From the NCBI RefSeq assembly GCF_018919395.1, contig NZ_JAHLME010000002.1, forward strand, positions 124,001 to 188,000: a stretch of DNA of 64,000 nucleotides, in the 5' to 3' direction. Source of the stretch: Geomonas azotofigens (GTDB taxonomy: Bacteria > Desulfobacterota > Desulfuromonadia > Geobacterales > Geobacteraceae). The notes under the pieces are model-generated. The model was given only the letters and a program-made list of their open reading frames with translations, did not search any database and was not told the DNA's origin. The position numbers and the translations under genes were made by a program. This document shows, piece by piece, positions 8,233 through 16,753 of the stretch; position 1 is the first letter of the stretch; every line of letters starts with the position of its first letter.

Positions 8233-8253
8233 GGGGGCGCCTTCGGCGCCCCC
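8233..8253. terminator. GC hairpin between convergent genes
   Basis: A 9-bp stem GGGGGCGCC/GGCGCCCCC with a 3-base TTC loop follows the zinc-ribbon stop by 8 bp and precedes the 3' end of the convergent glycosyltransferase gene. There is no T-tract on either side, so it is a weak or factor-assisted terminator at best. Confidence 0.45.
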
Positions 8254-8272
8254 CCTCCGCAATCCCACCCCG

Positions 8273-9415
8273 CTAGCCGAGAGCGACCTCCGGCACCACT
8301 CCATCCGCACCTTCAACCAAATCTGAAAAGAAGTCATCGTAGACCCGGGCCATTGTCGCCCAATCGTAGCGCGCCACGTGTTCGCCCAGGTTCACTGACG
8401 ATGTGCCGGCTCCGGTCAGCAGCGCCCTCAGCCGATCCACCAGCGGCTCCTGGTCGCCATAGAGCACCTCCCTCACGCTGCGGTGAGGCACGTGCTCGGG
8501 ATAGGCGAGCCGGTCCGGCAGCAGCGCATGGCAGCCGCAGTAGAGCGCCTGCACCACGCTCGCGCCGAAGAACTCCTGCCGCGAGGTCACCGGCAGGATG
8601 TCCGCGCGCCACAGCCACTGGGCGTAGTCGGCGAAGCTCTTCTGATAGCCCCACGCAACGACGCGCGCGCCGAGCCGTTCCCTCGCCTGCTTGAAGACGG
8701 CGGGAACCCGCCCGAACGACTCCCCAAGCACCGCCACCCGAAACGCCACCCCCTCCTCGGCGAGCCGGTACAGGGCCTCGAAAAACTCCTCCGGCGCCTT
8801 GTCGTATTCCCAGCGATGGTTCCAAAGCAGAAGCGGTATCTCGCGGTCTGGCCGCTCGTGGGGACGGAAGCGCTCGAGCCTGCCGAGGTCCAGCCCCAGG
8901 GGGAGCACACGGCTCTTGCGCCGGATCCGGTCGACGGTCGAGAGGTCCACAGCGTCGGGGAAGCGTTTCAAGAAGTTGGGGAGCTCCCCGAGGAAGGAGT
9001 CCATGTGGTAGCGGGAGTTGAAGAGGACCGCGTCGGCGGCCAGCGCGCTCACGTAATTGATGAAGGCGTAGTGCAGGTCGCGCTGCTCCCCCAGGTCCGG
9101 GTCGCCGGGGGACCAGGGATAGGTGAGCTGGTTCTCGTGGAAGTAGATGGCGCACGGGCAGCGGTCGCTAAGCGGCCTGGTCAGCGCCAGGAAGGTGGTC
9201 AGGTCGAGCATGTCCGTGGCGAGGATGAGGTCGGGTTTTTTCCCCGCGGCGAGAAAGCGGCCGGCGAGGGAGACCGCGCCGCCGTGCATGCGCCACTTCC
9301 AGTTGCGGCCAGCCAGGGTGAGGAGATCCACCTGGTGGCTGGAATGGGCAGCATACTCGGTGGCCCAGGCGGCGTGGGAGCCGGTGCAGTAGGGCTCGAC
9401 GAGGGCGATGTGCAT
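8273..9415 (-). CDS. QTMAN/DUF3524-type glycosyltransferase (tRNA-queuosine alpha-mannosyltransferase-like)
   Basis: The 380-aa product starts MHIALVEPYCTGSHAAWA, continues with a GRNWKWRMHGGA block and has IYFHENQLTYPW at about residue 95. These are the signatures of the DUF3524/GTDC1 family, whose animal member mannosylates queuosine in tRNA-Asp. The C-terminal half is a GT-B nucleotide-sugar domain (LLWNHRWEYDKAPEEF, VTSRQEFFGASVVQALYCGC) like GT4 enzymes. ATG 9415 is the start where family similarity begins. It lies 35 bp after rodA and is likely the last gene of the mre operon. The acceptor in bacteria is inferred, not shown; a cell-envelope acceptor cannot be excluded. Confidence 0.8.
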   Translation of the reverse strand: MHIALVEPYCTGSHAAWATEYAAHSSHQVDLLTLAGRNWKWRMHGGAVSLAGRFLAAGKKPDLILATDMLDLTTFLALTRPLSDRCPCAIYFHENQLTYPWSPGDPDLGEQRDLHYAFINYVSALAADAVLFNSRYHMDSFLGELPNFLKRFPDAVDLSTVDRIRRKSRVLPLGLDLGRLERFRPHERPDREIPLLLWNHRWEYDKAPEEFFEALYRLAEEGVAFRVAVLGESFGRVPAVFKQARERLGARVVAWGYQKSFADYAQWLWRADILPVTSRQEFFGASVVQALYCGCHALLPDRLAYPEHVPHRSVREVLYGDQEPLVDRLRALLTGAGTSSVNLGEHVARYDWATMARVYDDFFSDLVEGADGVVPEVALG

Positions 9416-9450
9416 GGCGCTCCTATTGGGGCCGGGAAAGGGCCGGGGGG

Positions 9451-10551
9451 TTAGAACATGAAGCGCCGCATGCTGATGTTGAGCAGGATCCCCACCCCGA
9501 CCATCGAGGTGACCATGGAGGTCCCCCCGTAGGAGAAGAAGGGAAGCGGCACCCCGACCACCGGCATCAGCCCGATCACCATCCCCATGTTGATGGCGAT
9601 GTGCCAGAAGAGCATGGCGGTCACCCCGACGGCGAGCAGCGACCCGAAACGGTCGTTGCAGCGCTTGGCGATACCGAGCCCCCAAAGGATCAGGAACAGG
9701 TACAGGGTGAGCATCAGCAGGCAGCCCAGAAAGCCCCATTCCTCGGCGAAGACCGAGAAGGCGAAGTCGGTGTGCTGCTCGGGCAGGAAGCGGAGCTGGG
9801 ACTGGGTCCCCTGCATGAACCCCTTGCCGAAGGTGGCGCCGGAGCCGACGGCGATCTTGCTCTGGATGATGTGGTAGCCGCTCCCCAGCGGGTCGAGGTC
9901 GGGGTTGAGGAAGTTGTAGATGCGCTTTTTCTGGTAGTCGTGGAGCAGGAACTGCCAGGCGATCACCACGGTGGGAACGGCGGCGGCGAAGATGGTGGCG
10001 AGGGCGGACCAACGCACCCCGACGAAGAGAAGCATGGTGCCGGCGATGAGGGAGACCAGGATGGCGGTCCCGAGGTCCGGCTGTTTCATGATCAGCACGG
10101 CGGGAATGCCCAACAGCAAGAGCGGCTGAAAAAGCTCCTTCAAGGTCAGCCCCTTGAAAACGGGGTAGCGGCTGAAAAAGCGGGCGAAGGTCATGATGAT
10201 GACGATCTTCATCGGCTCGGAGGGCTGCATGTTGAAAAAGCCGAGGTTGATCCAGCGGGTCGCCCCCATGGAGGTCTTCCCCGCCACCAGCACCAGCACC
10301 AGCAGGACCAGCACGCCGCCGTAGAGCCAGTAGGCGAAGTCCTCGAGCATGTGGTAGTCGAGGCTGCAGACGGTGAGGCACAACCCCAGTCCCGCCACGA
10401 TCCAGTAGAGCTGCTTCAGGTAGTAGGGCGTGCCGACGTCCCGGTATGAGGACGAGGCACTGTATATGTTGATCACCCCGAAGGCGGTGATGAGGAGCAC
10501 CACCCCCAAAAGGGTCCAGTCGAAGTTGGTGAATAGCCGTCTATCGAACAT
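9451..10551 (-). CDS. rodA: Rod-shape peptidoglycan glycosyltransferase RodA
   Basis: This 366-aa SEDS protein has about ten membrane segments and the family signatures SDYHMLEDFAYW-type loop, GATRWINLGFFNMQPSEPMKI (the conserved motif with W and QPSE) and the catalytic region LPEQHTDFAFSVFAEEWGFLG. RodA polymerises lipid II into glycan strands during elongation, together with PBP2. The ATG at 10551 overlaps the end of mrdA by 11 bp, which implies coupled translation. The last residues lie in the conserved PFFSYGGTSM segment and its following helix. Confidence 0.95.
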   Translation of the reverse strand: MFDRRLFTNFDWTLLGVVLLITAFGVINIYSASSSYRDVGTPYYLKQLYWIVAGLGLCLTVCSLDYHMLEDFAYWLYGGVLVLLVLVLVAGKTSMGATRWINLGFFNMQPSEPMKIVIIMTFARFFSRYPVFKGLTLKELFQPLLLLGIPAVLIMKQPDLGTAILVSLIAGTMLLFVGVRWSALATIFAAAVPTVVIAWQFLLHDYQKKRIYNFLNPDLDPLGSGYHIIQSKIAVGSGATFGKGFMQGTQSQLRFLPEQHTDFAFSVFAEEWGFLGCLLMLTLYLFLILWGLGIAKRCNDRFGSLLAVGVTAMLFWHIAINMGMVIGLMPVVGVPLPFFSYGGTSMVTSMVGVGILLNISMRRFMF

Positions 10552-12508
10552 CTCTGCCTCGTTTGTCGGTACCCGCGGCGTTCCCTGCGGCCGGGGCGGG
10601 TTTGGTCGTTGCTTGGCCGGGGTCATCGGGTTCGGCCACCCCTAGCCCCCCCTCTTCTTCCTTGGGGACGGCCTTGGGAACCGGCTTCTTGATGACGCCC
10701 TTCCCTTCGAAGTAGGAGCGCAGGATTTTGCCGGCCACCGGCGCAGCCGCCGAACCGCCGTGCTCGCCGTGCTCGACGATGACGGCGACCCCGATTTCCG
10801 GTTTCTCAAAGGGGGCAAAGGAGACGAACAGCGCATGATCGCGGAAGCGATACGGCACCCCCCCTTTGCTGTCGCGCAACTTGACCACCTGGGACGAACC
10901 GGTCTTGCCCGCCACCTTGACCTCCCACAGCCTAGCACTGCCGCCGGTGCCGTGCGGCTCGTTGACGACGGCGAGGAGCCCCTCCTTGACGAGGCGGTAG
11001 GTGGCGGGTTTCAGGCCCGGCCGGGACAGGATCTGCGGCGCGAAGTCCTGCAACACCTTGCCGTCGGCATCAACCACCCGCTTCACCAGGTGGGGACGGT
11101 AGATGATCCCCTCGTTGGCCACGGTGGCGATCATGGAGGCGAGCTGCACCGGCGTGGTGAGCACGTACCCCTGGCCGATGCCGACCGGAAGGGTCTCGCC
11201 GGAATACCACTTCTTGCCGAAGCGCTTGAGCTTCCATTCCTGGGTCGGGATCACCCCGGCCTTTTCGCTCTCAAGGCCGATGCCGAGCGGCGCCCCGAGC
11301 CCGAGAAGCTTGGCGTACTTGGCGATGCGGTCCACGCCGAGGCGCTCGGCGAGCTTGTAGTAGTAGACGTCGCAGGATTCCCGCAACGACCGTTTCAGAT
11401 CGACGGTGCCGTGCCCCTTGTGCTCCCAGCAGCGGAAGGTGGAGTTGCCGAACTTGTAGGAGCCTGAGCACTGGACCGTGGTGTGCTCGTCGATCAGCCC
11501 CTCTTCCAGCCCGGCGATGGCGGTGACGATCTTGAAGGTGGAGCCGGGGGGGTACATCCCCTTGAGGGCCTTGTTCTCCAGGGGGTGGCGCTCGTCGTCG
11601 AGGTATTTCTTCCAGACGTCGGGAGGCATGCGGCCGGTGAAGAGGGCCGGGTCGAAATCGGGGCTGGAGACGAAGGCGAGGATCTCGCCGGTGTTCACGT
11701 CCATGGCCACGGCGGCGCCCGCCTGGTCTCCCAGGGCCTGCTCGGCGGCCTTCTGCATCTCCAGGTCGATGGTCAGCATGACCGTGTTGCCGACACTCGA
11801 ACCGGTCTCGGCGACGGTACGCAGGAAGCGGCCGCGCGCGTCCACCTCGATCTGGCGGCCGCCGTCGGTGCCGTGCAGGTACGACTCCCAGCTCCGCTCG
11901 ATGCCGCTTTTGCCGATGTAGTCCCCCGCGTTGTAGTCGCGGTAGCGTTCCGAGTTGAGCTCGTCCTCGGAAACCTCCCCCAGGTAGCCCAAAAGGTGCG
12001 AGGCCAGCGAGCCGTTGGCGTAGGCCCGGATCGGCTTCATCTCGATGTTGACCCCGGAGAGGGCGAGGCGGTTCTCCTCGAGGAATTCCATCTGGTCGCG
12101 GGTGATCCCGGAGGCGACCACCAGGGGATAGTACTTCGCCCTCCCCTGCCCCTTGTTCCACTTGGTCTCGATCTCCTTGCGATCCAGGTTCAGGTAGTGG
12201 GCCAGGTTGTCGATCAGCTGGTCCTTGTTCTTCACGTCCTGCGGGATGACCGCGACCGAGAAGGAAGGGGTGTTGGAAACCAGCACCTTACCGTTACGGT
12301 CCAGGATCGCGCCGCGCGGGGCCGCCACCGGGACGAAGCGGAGCCGGTTGTTCTCGGACTGGTCGATCAGGTCTTCGGCGCTGATCACCTGCAGGTACCA
12401 GAGCCTGGCCAACAGCAGGAAGAACATGGCGCAGGCACCAAGGGACAGGCCGATGATGCGGCGGCCGCCCCCGTCGTCGTCGGGAAGGATGTTGTTGAGC
12501 GTCTTCAT
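10541..12508 (-). CDS. mrdA: Penicillin-binding protein 2 (elongasome transpeptidase)
   Basis: The 655-aa protein has a single N-terminal membrane anchor (about 18-38), a PBP dimerisation domain with PRGAILDRNG near residue 64-73, and a transpeptidase domain. The catalytic serine is S323 in PPGSTFK, the second motif is S378-C-D, and the third is K535-T-G in AGKTGSS. It cross-links peptidoglycan during side-wall growth and partners with RodA. After the catalytic domain there is a proline/alanine/glutamate-rich tail of about 60 residues, which is likely disordered. Its ATG overlaps the mreD stop by 4 bp (ATGA). Confidence 0.95.
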   Translation of the reverse strand: MKTLNNILPDDDGGGRRIIGLSLGACAMFFLLLARLWYLQVISAEDLIDQSENNRLRFVPVAAPRGAILDRNGKVLVSNTPSFSVAVIPQDVKNKDQLIDNLAHYLNLDRKEIETKWNKGQGRAKYYPLVVASGITRDQMEFLEENRLALSGVNIEMKPIRAYANGSLASHLLGYLGEVSEDELNSERYRDYNAGDYIGKSGIERSWESYLHGTDGGRQIEVDARGRFLRTVAETGSSVGNTVMLTIDLEMQKAAEQALGDQAGAAVAMDVNTGEILAFVSSPDFDPALFTGRMPPDVWKKYLDDERHPLENKALKGMYPPGSTFKIVTAIAGLEEGLIDEHTTVQCSGSYKFGNSTFRCWEHKGHGTVDLKRSLRESCDVYYYKLAERLGVDRIAKYAKLLGLGAPLGIGLESEKAGVIPTQEWKLKRFGKKWYSGETLPVGIGQGYVLTTPVQLASMIATVANEGIIYRPHLVKRVVDADGKVLQDFAPQILSRPGLKPATYRLVKEGLLAVVNEPHGTGGSARLWEVKVAGKTGSSQVVKLRDSKGGVPYRFRDHALFVSFAPFEKPEIGVAVIVEHGEHGGSAAAPVAGKILRSYFEGKGVIKKPVPKAVPKEEEGGLGVAEPDDPGQATTKPAPAAGNAAGTDKRGRDVR

Positions 12509-12993
12509 CGGACCTCCTCGACCGGGAGCCTCATCCCGGAAACCACGGAGGCGATCAGCGCGTTGATGAGGGCCTGCGGCAAGAGCGCGGGCAAGAGCGA
12601 GGCGTACAGGCCGTTACCGACCGAGAAGACCAGAAGCAGCAAGAGGTTCAAAAGTGCACTCATGATGGTAGCGATAAAAACGACCAGGACGAACAGGGCA
12701 CGGTTATCCGTGTAGAGCCGGTCGGCGAGTTCGGACAAAAGGGTGTAGATGCAGAGATAGGAGAAGGCGTGCAGCCCCAGGTAGATGCCGCTGAAGCTGT
12801 CCTGGAGAAGCCCCAGGGCGAAGACGGCGACGCCGGCGAACCGGTGCGGCAGCTTGAGTCCCAGGTAGACCACCAGGATGATGATGAGGTTGGGCTGGAA
12901 AGGGTCCAGCAGGTACCTGGGGAGGAGCGTCATCTGCAGCAAAAGCGCGGCGATGACCACCGCCGCTATTTTAAGATAGGCGATCACTGACAT
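12505..12993 (-). CDS. mreD: Rod-shape-determining membrane protein MreD
   Basis: The 162-aa protein has about five membrane segments and the MreD-type pattern PNLIIILVVYLGL followed by GLLQDSFSGIYLGLHAFSYL. It belongs to the elongasome and links MreC to MreB and the synthases. It starts 18 bp after mreC and shares ATGA with mrdA. Length and position in the cluster leave little doubt. Confidence 0.92.
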   Translation of the reverse strand: MSVIAYLKIAAVVIAALLLQMTLLPRYLLDPFQPNLIIILVVYLGLKLPHRFAGVAVFALGLLQDSFSGIYLGLHAFSYLCIYTLLSELADRLYTDNRALFVLVVFIATIMSALLNLLLLLVFSVGNGLYASLLPALLPQALINALIASVVSGMRLPVEEVR

Positions 12994-13011
12994 GACCCCT
13001 GTTGAAGAACC

Positions 13012-13836
13012 CTATTCATCGCGCTGCCTGACCAGCACCAGCGCCTCTTCCAGCTTCCCGATGTTGACCAGCGGGCGCACCTCGATGGTCTGGAACACGC
13101 CGTACTCCCCCTTTTTCACCATGGTGACCTCCCCGATGGGAAGCCCCTTGGGGAAGACCCCGCCGATGCCGGAGCTGATCACGGTGTCGCCGACCTTGAC
13201 GTCCTCGTCCTTGACGGTGAACTCCAGGGAGCAGCGCCCACCACCGGCGCCGCGCACGACACCGCGGGCGCGGGAGCGCTGCACGATTGCCGCGATGGCG
13301 CTGGCGTGGTCGGTCAACAGCAGCACCCGGGACGAGTGCGGCGCCACCTTTACCAGGCGTCCCACCACCCCGCCTATGGCCACCACCGGCATCCCCTCCA
13401 GCAGTCCGTCGGCGCTGCCGCGGTCGACCACGAGGGTCTTGAACCAGGCCGAGCTGTCCTCGCCGATGACCGAAACGGCCAGTGAGGGGACGGCGACGCT
13501 CTCCTTGAGATCAAGGAGCTGCTTCAGCCGCATGGTGGCGGCGACCGCCTCGTTGTCGGCGATGATGCGGGCGTTGAGCCGTTTCACGCTCTTTCTGAGC
13601 TCGATGTTCTCGCGCCGCACGTCGATCAGGTCGATGTAGTTGTTCCAGATGTCGCTCAGAAAACCGGTCGCGCTGGCGGCCGATCCAGCGACCGGCGCGG
13701 TGATGCCCATCACGGTGCGCTCCACGGGATTGGCGTGTTCCCGGTTTCTAAGGTTCAGGGCGTACGTCAGGAAGGCCGCCAGCAGTAGCAGGGCGGTCAT
13801 CAGGAAGCGCCGGTAGCGAATCAGAAGGTTTTTCAT
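13012..13836 (-). CDS. mreC: Rod-shape-determining protein MreC
   Basis: The 274-aa protein has one N-terminal membrane helix (about 12-28), a coiled-coil stretch (ENIELRKSVKRLNARI) and the beta-rich periplasmic domain with DRGSADGLLEGMPVV and SSGIGGVFPKGLPIG, both MreC hallmarks. It organises the elongasome in the periplasm and activates PBP2. The ATG at 13836 is taken as start; a TTG three codons earlier is possible because the SD-like TGAGG is only 3 bp from the ATG. mreB, which usually precedes mreC, is absent here. A GC hairpin with a T-tract sits directly upstream. Confidence 0.92.
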   Translation of the reverse strand: MKNLLIRYRRFLMTALLLLAAFLTYALNLRNREHANPVERTVMGITAPVAGSAASATGFLSDIWNNYIDLIDVRRENIELRKSVKRLNARIIADNEAVAATMRLKQLLDLKESVAVPSLAVSVIGEDSSAWFKTLVVDRGSADGLLEGMPVVAIGGVVGRLVKVAPHSSRVLLLTDHASAIAAIVQRSRARGVVRGAGGGRCSLEFTVKDEDVKVGDTVISSGIGGVFPKGLPIGEVTMVKKGEYGVFQTIEVRPLVNIGKLEEALVLVRQRDE

Positions 13837-13842
13837 CGGCCT

Positions 13843-13873
13843 CAAAAATGGTTAGGGGGCTCTGTGCCCCCTA
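13843..13873 (-). terminator. Terminator/attenuator between the rfb genes and mreC
   Basis: On the minus strand, an 8-bp perfect stem TAGGGGGC/GCCCCCTA with a 5-base loop (13853-13873) is followed by ACCATTTTTG. The T-tract ends only a few bases before the mreC start and abuts its ribosome site, so the hairpin could both end the rfb transcript and control read-through into the mre genes. Confidence 0.7.
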
Positions 13874-13922
13874 GTGAAAATAAAATGATTGCAACAAGTT
13901 GTCCGGGGTGTGACCAGCCGCG

Positions 13923-14411
13923 TCAGTCCAGCAGGAAGGGGGAGTCCACCAATTCCTCGTGCCGTATCTCGTCCACCTTCTCGCTCTTGCCGGGACCGGC
14001 GAACAGGCGGTTGGGCGCGTTGAAGACGATACCGTTCTCGGTGCCGATGTTGCGATAGGCATGCACCACGCCCGGGGGGACCATCACCATGCTCGGGGCG
14101 TCCACACCGGCGTACAACACCTGCTTCACCCCGAAGCTGGGGGAATCGGGGCGCGTGTCCCAGAGGTAGACCTTGAAGTTCGAGGGGCCCAGGAAGCAGA
14201 AGTAGTCCGTCTGATCGACATGCTCGTGCGGCCCGCGGGCCACTCCCGGCTGCGTCATCGAGATGTAGGACATGACCGGCATGACCTCCGGATCGAGTTC
14301 GTCGGAGCGGAACAGCTCGGTGAGCCATCCCCTCTCGTCCAGAAATTTCTTGAGGGGCTTGCAGGTTACATCGTGGATGCGTCCCTTGTTGAATTGCTGC
14401 ACCGCGCTCAC
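13923..14411 (-). CDS. dTDP-4-dehydrorhamnose 3,5-epimerase-family cupin
   Basis: The 162-aa protein is a cupin of the RfbC/sugar-isomerase type: [17 protein letters not shown] is the conserved barrel segment with paired histidines, followed by [11 protein letters not shown] and [11 protein letters not shown]. It should act on a dTDP-4-keto sugar as epimerase or ketoisomerase. The GTG at 14411 is chosen because it overlaps the rfbA stop as GTGA and has a GGAGG site 9 bp upstream. It is shorter than classical RfbC (about 180 aa) and lacks neighbouring rfbB and rfbD, so a variant reaction is possible. Confidence 0.78.
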   Translation of the reverse strand: MSAVQQFNKGRIHDVTCKPLKKFLDERGWLTELFRSDELDPEVMPVMSYISMTQPGVARGPHEHVDQTDYFCFLGPSNFKVYLWDTRPDSPSFGVKQVLYAGVDAPSMVMVPPGVVHAYRNIGTENGIVFNAPNRLFAGPGKSEKVDEIRHEELVDSPFLLD

Positions 14412-15313
14412 TGGTTGGTACCTCCGCCGCAAAGTTCCGTCTCGCTGTAAACCCGCAGCAGATAGTCGCGGTACGAGGATTTCGGTGTTTCGTCTATGAC
14501 CCGGGCCATCGCCTTGCAGTCGAGGTACCCCATGCGCAGGGCGATTTCCTCCAGGCAGGCGATCTTCAGCCCCTGCCTGGCCTCGAGCGTGCCGATGAAG
14601 TGCGAGGCCTCCAGAAGGCTTTGGTGCGTTCCGGTGTCGAGCCAGGCGATGCCGCGCCCCAGACGCTCGACCATCAACTCGCCGCGCCCCAGGTAGACCT
14701 TGTTGATGTCGGTGATCTCCAGCTCCCCGCGCGGCGACGGCTTGAGCGCCTTGGCGATCTCGACCACGCGCGCGTCGTAGAGGTAGAGGCCGGGAACGGC
14801 GTAGTTCGACTTCGGGGCGGTCGGTTTCTCAACGATATCGAGCACCCGCCCACTCTTGTCGAACTCGACCACCCCATAGCGCTCGGGGTCCTGCACGTAG
14901 TAGCCGAAGATCTTCGCGCCGGTGCTGAACTCGGCCACCAGGCGGTCCAACTCCATCTTGCCGTAGAAGATGTTGTCGCCAAGGATCAGGCAGACCGGGT
15001 CACCGGCGATGAATTCCTCGCCGATCAGGAAGGCCTGCGCGATCCCCTTGGGCTCGGGCTGCACCGCGTAGCTCAGGCGGATGCCCCAGCGCGAGCCGTC
15101 TCCCAAGAGCGCCTCGAATCGGGGGGTGTCCTGCGGGGTGGAGATGATCAGGATGTCCGAGATACCCGCCATCATGAGCGTGGCCAGCGGGTAATAGATC
15201 ATCGGCTTGTCGTACACCGGCTGCAACTGCTTGCTGGCCACCATGGTCAGCGGGTAGAGCCTGCTCCCGGCGCCGCCGGCCAGCAAGATTCCCTTCTTTA
15301 TCCCTTGTGACAT
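14408..15313 (-). CDS. rfbA: Glucose-1-phosphate thymidylyltransferase
   Basis: The 301-aa enzyme has the nucleotidyltransferase signature [16 protein letters not shown] at residues 8-23, the metal-binding GDNIFYG, and the sugar-binding [14 protein letters not shown] and [10 protein letters not shown] blocks of RmlA. It makes dTDP-glucose from dTTP and glucose 1-phosphate, the first step to dTDP-deoxysugars for O-antigen or other glycans. It is coupled to the downstream cupin gene by a 4-bp overlap. The remaining rml genes must be elsewhere. Confidence 0.94.
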   Translation of the reverse strand: MSQGIKKGILLAGGAGSRLYPLTMVASKQLQPVYDKPMIYYPLATLMMAGISDILIISTPQDTPRFEALLGDGSRWGIRLSYAVQPEPKGIAQAFLIGEEFIAGDPVCLILGDNIFYGKMELDRLVAEFSTGAKIFGYYVQDPERYGVVEFDKSGRVLDIVEKPTAPKSNYAVPGLYLYDARVVEIAKALKPSPRGELEITDINKVYLGRGELMVERLGRGIAWLDTGTHQSLLEASHFIGTLEARQGLKIACLEEIALRMGYLDCKAMARVIDETPKSSYRDYLLRVYSETELCGGGTNQ

Positions 15314-15428
15314 AACACCCTTTCCACAGCAAAAAATAACATTAACAAAGGATTTTTACTACCACACCGTCGTGCCCTGCGTCAAACAGATTATCCCCTG
15401 CGGGCGGGCCCCGGCGGGTGAAGTCACC

Positions 15429-15803
15429 CTACAGCAAACGATCCTTGAGCCCCTGGTCGATGAAGCTCTCCTCGATCGCCTCCCTGACCCAGGGTTCCTT
15501 GCAGCGGGCCAGCACGACGGCCACCCCCTCGGCGACGGCCGGAATCTGGCTCCAGAGCGCGTTCCTGAGCGAGCGCAGCCGCCGGGGATCGGGGTTCTTG
15601 AGGCCAACCAGCTCGCGGCACGAATGGCACAGGAGCGCGAGGTTCTCCTCGCTTGGTTCCTGGTCGGGCTGGTACTCCCAGAGGCGCAATTCCTGGTCCC
15701 CTTCGCACCATTCGCAACGAAAGCCGGCTCTTTTGCTGATGGTCTTGCCCAAGAGCTGCACCGCCGCCAGATGCTCGCGGTTTTGCTGCGCCCCTTTCGC
15801 CAT
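15429..15803 (-). CDS. PhnA-like zinc-ribbon protein
   Basis: The 124-aa product has a treble-type zinc site (CEWCEG near residue 31 and CHSCREL near residue 60) followed by a helical part with LWSQIPAVAEGVAVVLARCKEPWVREAI. This order, CxxC-about 26-CxxC then W..PAV....L, resembles the N-terminal domain of proteobacterial PhnA-type proteins. Despite the name, these are not proven phosphonate enzymes. ATG 15803 is chosen for its GGAGG site at 6 bp spacing. No operon partner: rfbA starts upstream in the downstream direction, and sfsA is divergent. Confidence 0.6.
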   Translation of the reverse strand: MAKGAQQNREHLAAVQLLGKTISKRAGFRCEWCEGDQELRLWEYQPDQEPSEENLALLCHSCRELVGLKNPDPRRLRSLRNALWSQIPAVAEGVAVVLARCKEPWVREAIEESFIDQGLKDRLL

Positions 15804-16001
15804 GGTCATCCTCCCTGCCCCGCCGTGTTCGGGCCGCGGGCGATCCAGCACCTGAGTTTAGCAGAATGGCTAACCAGATCAATAGTTTTCTCCAGCGCCC
15901 GTCACCGGCCGCAACCAATTCTAACTGGACAGCGGCAGGCTCTTCCGGGTACAGTCGGGCGCCTGCCATAAAGGCCAAACCGCCGTCCCAAAGGATGCAC
16001 C

Positions 16002-16697
16002 ATGAAACTGCCGCAGCCGCTCTACCAAGGCACCCTGATCCGCCGTTACCAACGCTTTCTCGCCGACGTCGAACTCGATGACGGCACCGTGGTCACCGCG
16101 CACACCCCCAACACCGGGAGCATGATGGGGTGCGCCCTCCCCGGCAACCGCGTCCTCCTCTCGGTGAGCGGCAACCCGGGCCGGAAGTACCCCCACAGCT
16201 GGGAACTGGTGCGGGCCGACGGGGTCTGGGTCGGGATCAATACCATGCTCCCCAACCTCCTGGCCCGGGAGGCGATCCTCGACGGCACCATCACCGAGCT
16301 TTCCGGCTATGAGAGGATCAAGCTGGAGGTCCCGTACGGCACCGGGAGCAGGATCGACCTGCTGCTCTCCGGGGAGCGCGGCCTGTGCTACGTGGAGACA
16401 AAGAACGTGACCCTGGTGCGGGAGCGCTGCGCCCTCTTCCCGGACGCGGTGAGCACGCGGGGGCAGAAGCACCTGCGCGAGCTGATGGAGATGGTGCGCC
16501 AGGGACACCGCGCCGTGAACCTGTTCGTGGTGCAGCGTGGCGACGGCGACGCCCTTTCTCCCGCCGACGCCATCGATCCGGCCTACGGCGCACTGTTGCG
16601 GGAGGCGTCGCGTGCCGGGGTGGAACTGCTCGCCTACCAGGCGAGTGTCACCGAAAGCGAGGTGCGCCTAAGCCACTCGGTGCCGGTACTCCTGTAG
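16002..16697 (+). CDS. sfsA: DNA/RNA nuclease SfsA
   Basis: The 231-aa protein matches SfsA over its full length: an N-terminal OB-like part (RRYQRFLADVELDDGTVVTAHTPNTGSM) and a C-terminal PD-(D/E)XK-like nuclease core in which RIDLLL and YVETKNVTL hold the metal-binding D, E and K. SfsA was first described as a regulator of maltose genes and is now regarded as a nuclease; its cellular role is unclear. A clear AAGGA site precedes the ATG. It is followed by a promoter for the next gene. Confidence 0.93.
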   Translation: MKLPQPLYQGTLIRRYQRFLADVELDDGTVVTAHTPNTGSMMGCALPGNRVLLSVSGNPGRKYPHSWELVRADGVWVGINTMLPNLLAREAILDGTITELSGYERIKLEVPYGTGSRIDLLLSGERGLCYVETKNVTLVRERCALFPDAVSTRGQKHLRELMEMVRQGHRAVNLFVVQRGDGDALSPADAIDPAYGALLREASRAGVELLAYQASVTESEVRLSHSVPVLL

Positions 16698-16701
16698 ATT
16701 A

Positions 16702-16729
16702 TTGACATCCTTGGGAAGGACGCTAAAGT
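16702..16729 (+). promoter_or_regulatory. Sigma-70-type promoter before the gene at 16754
   Basis: TTGACA at 16702-16707 is a perfect -35 box; TAAAGT at 16724-16729 is a 4/6 match to -10 with a 16-bp spacer. It starts 4 bp after the sfsA stop and ends 24 bp before the next ATG. Confidence 0.45.
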
Positions 16730-16753
16730 TATAACCGCTGTCCCGGGGGACCA

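Noticed and set aside
9416-10381. Upstream extension of the glycosyltransferase frame across rodA
   Set aside because: The extension is arginine/histidine-rich antisense-type composition in another frame of rodA; similarity to the family starts at ATG 9415.
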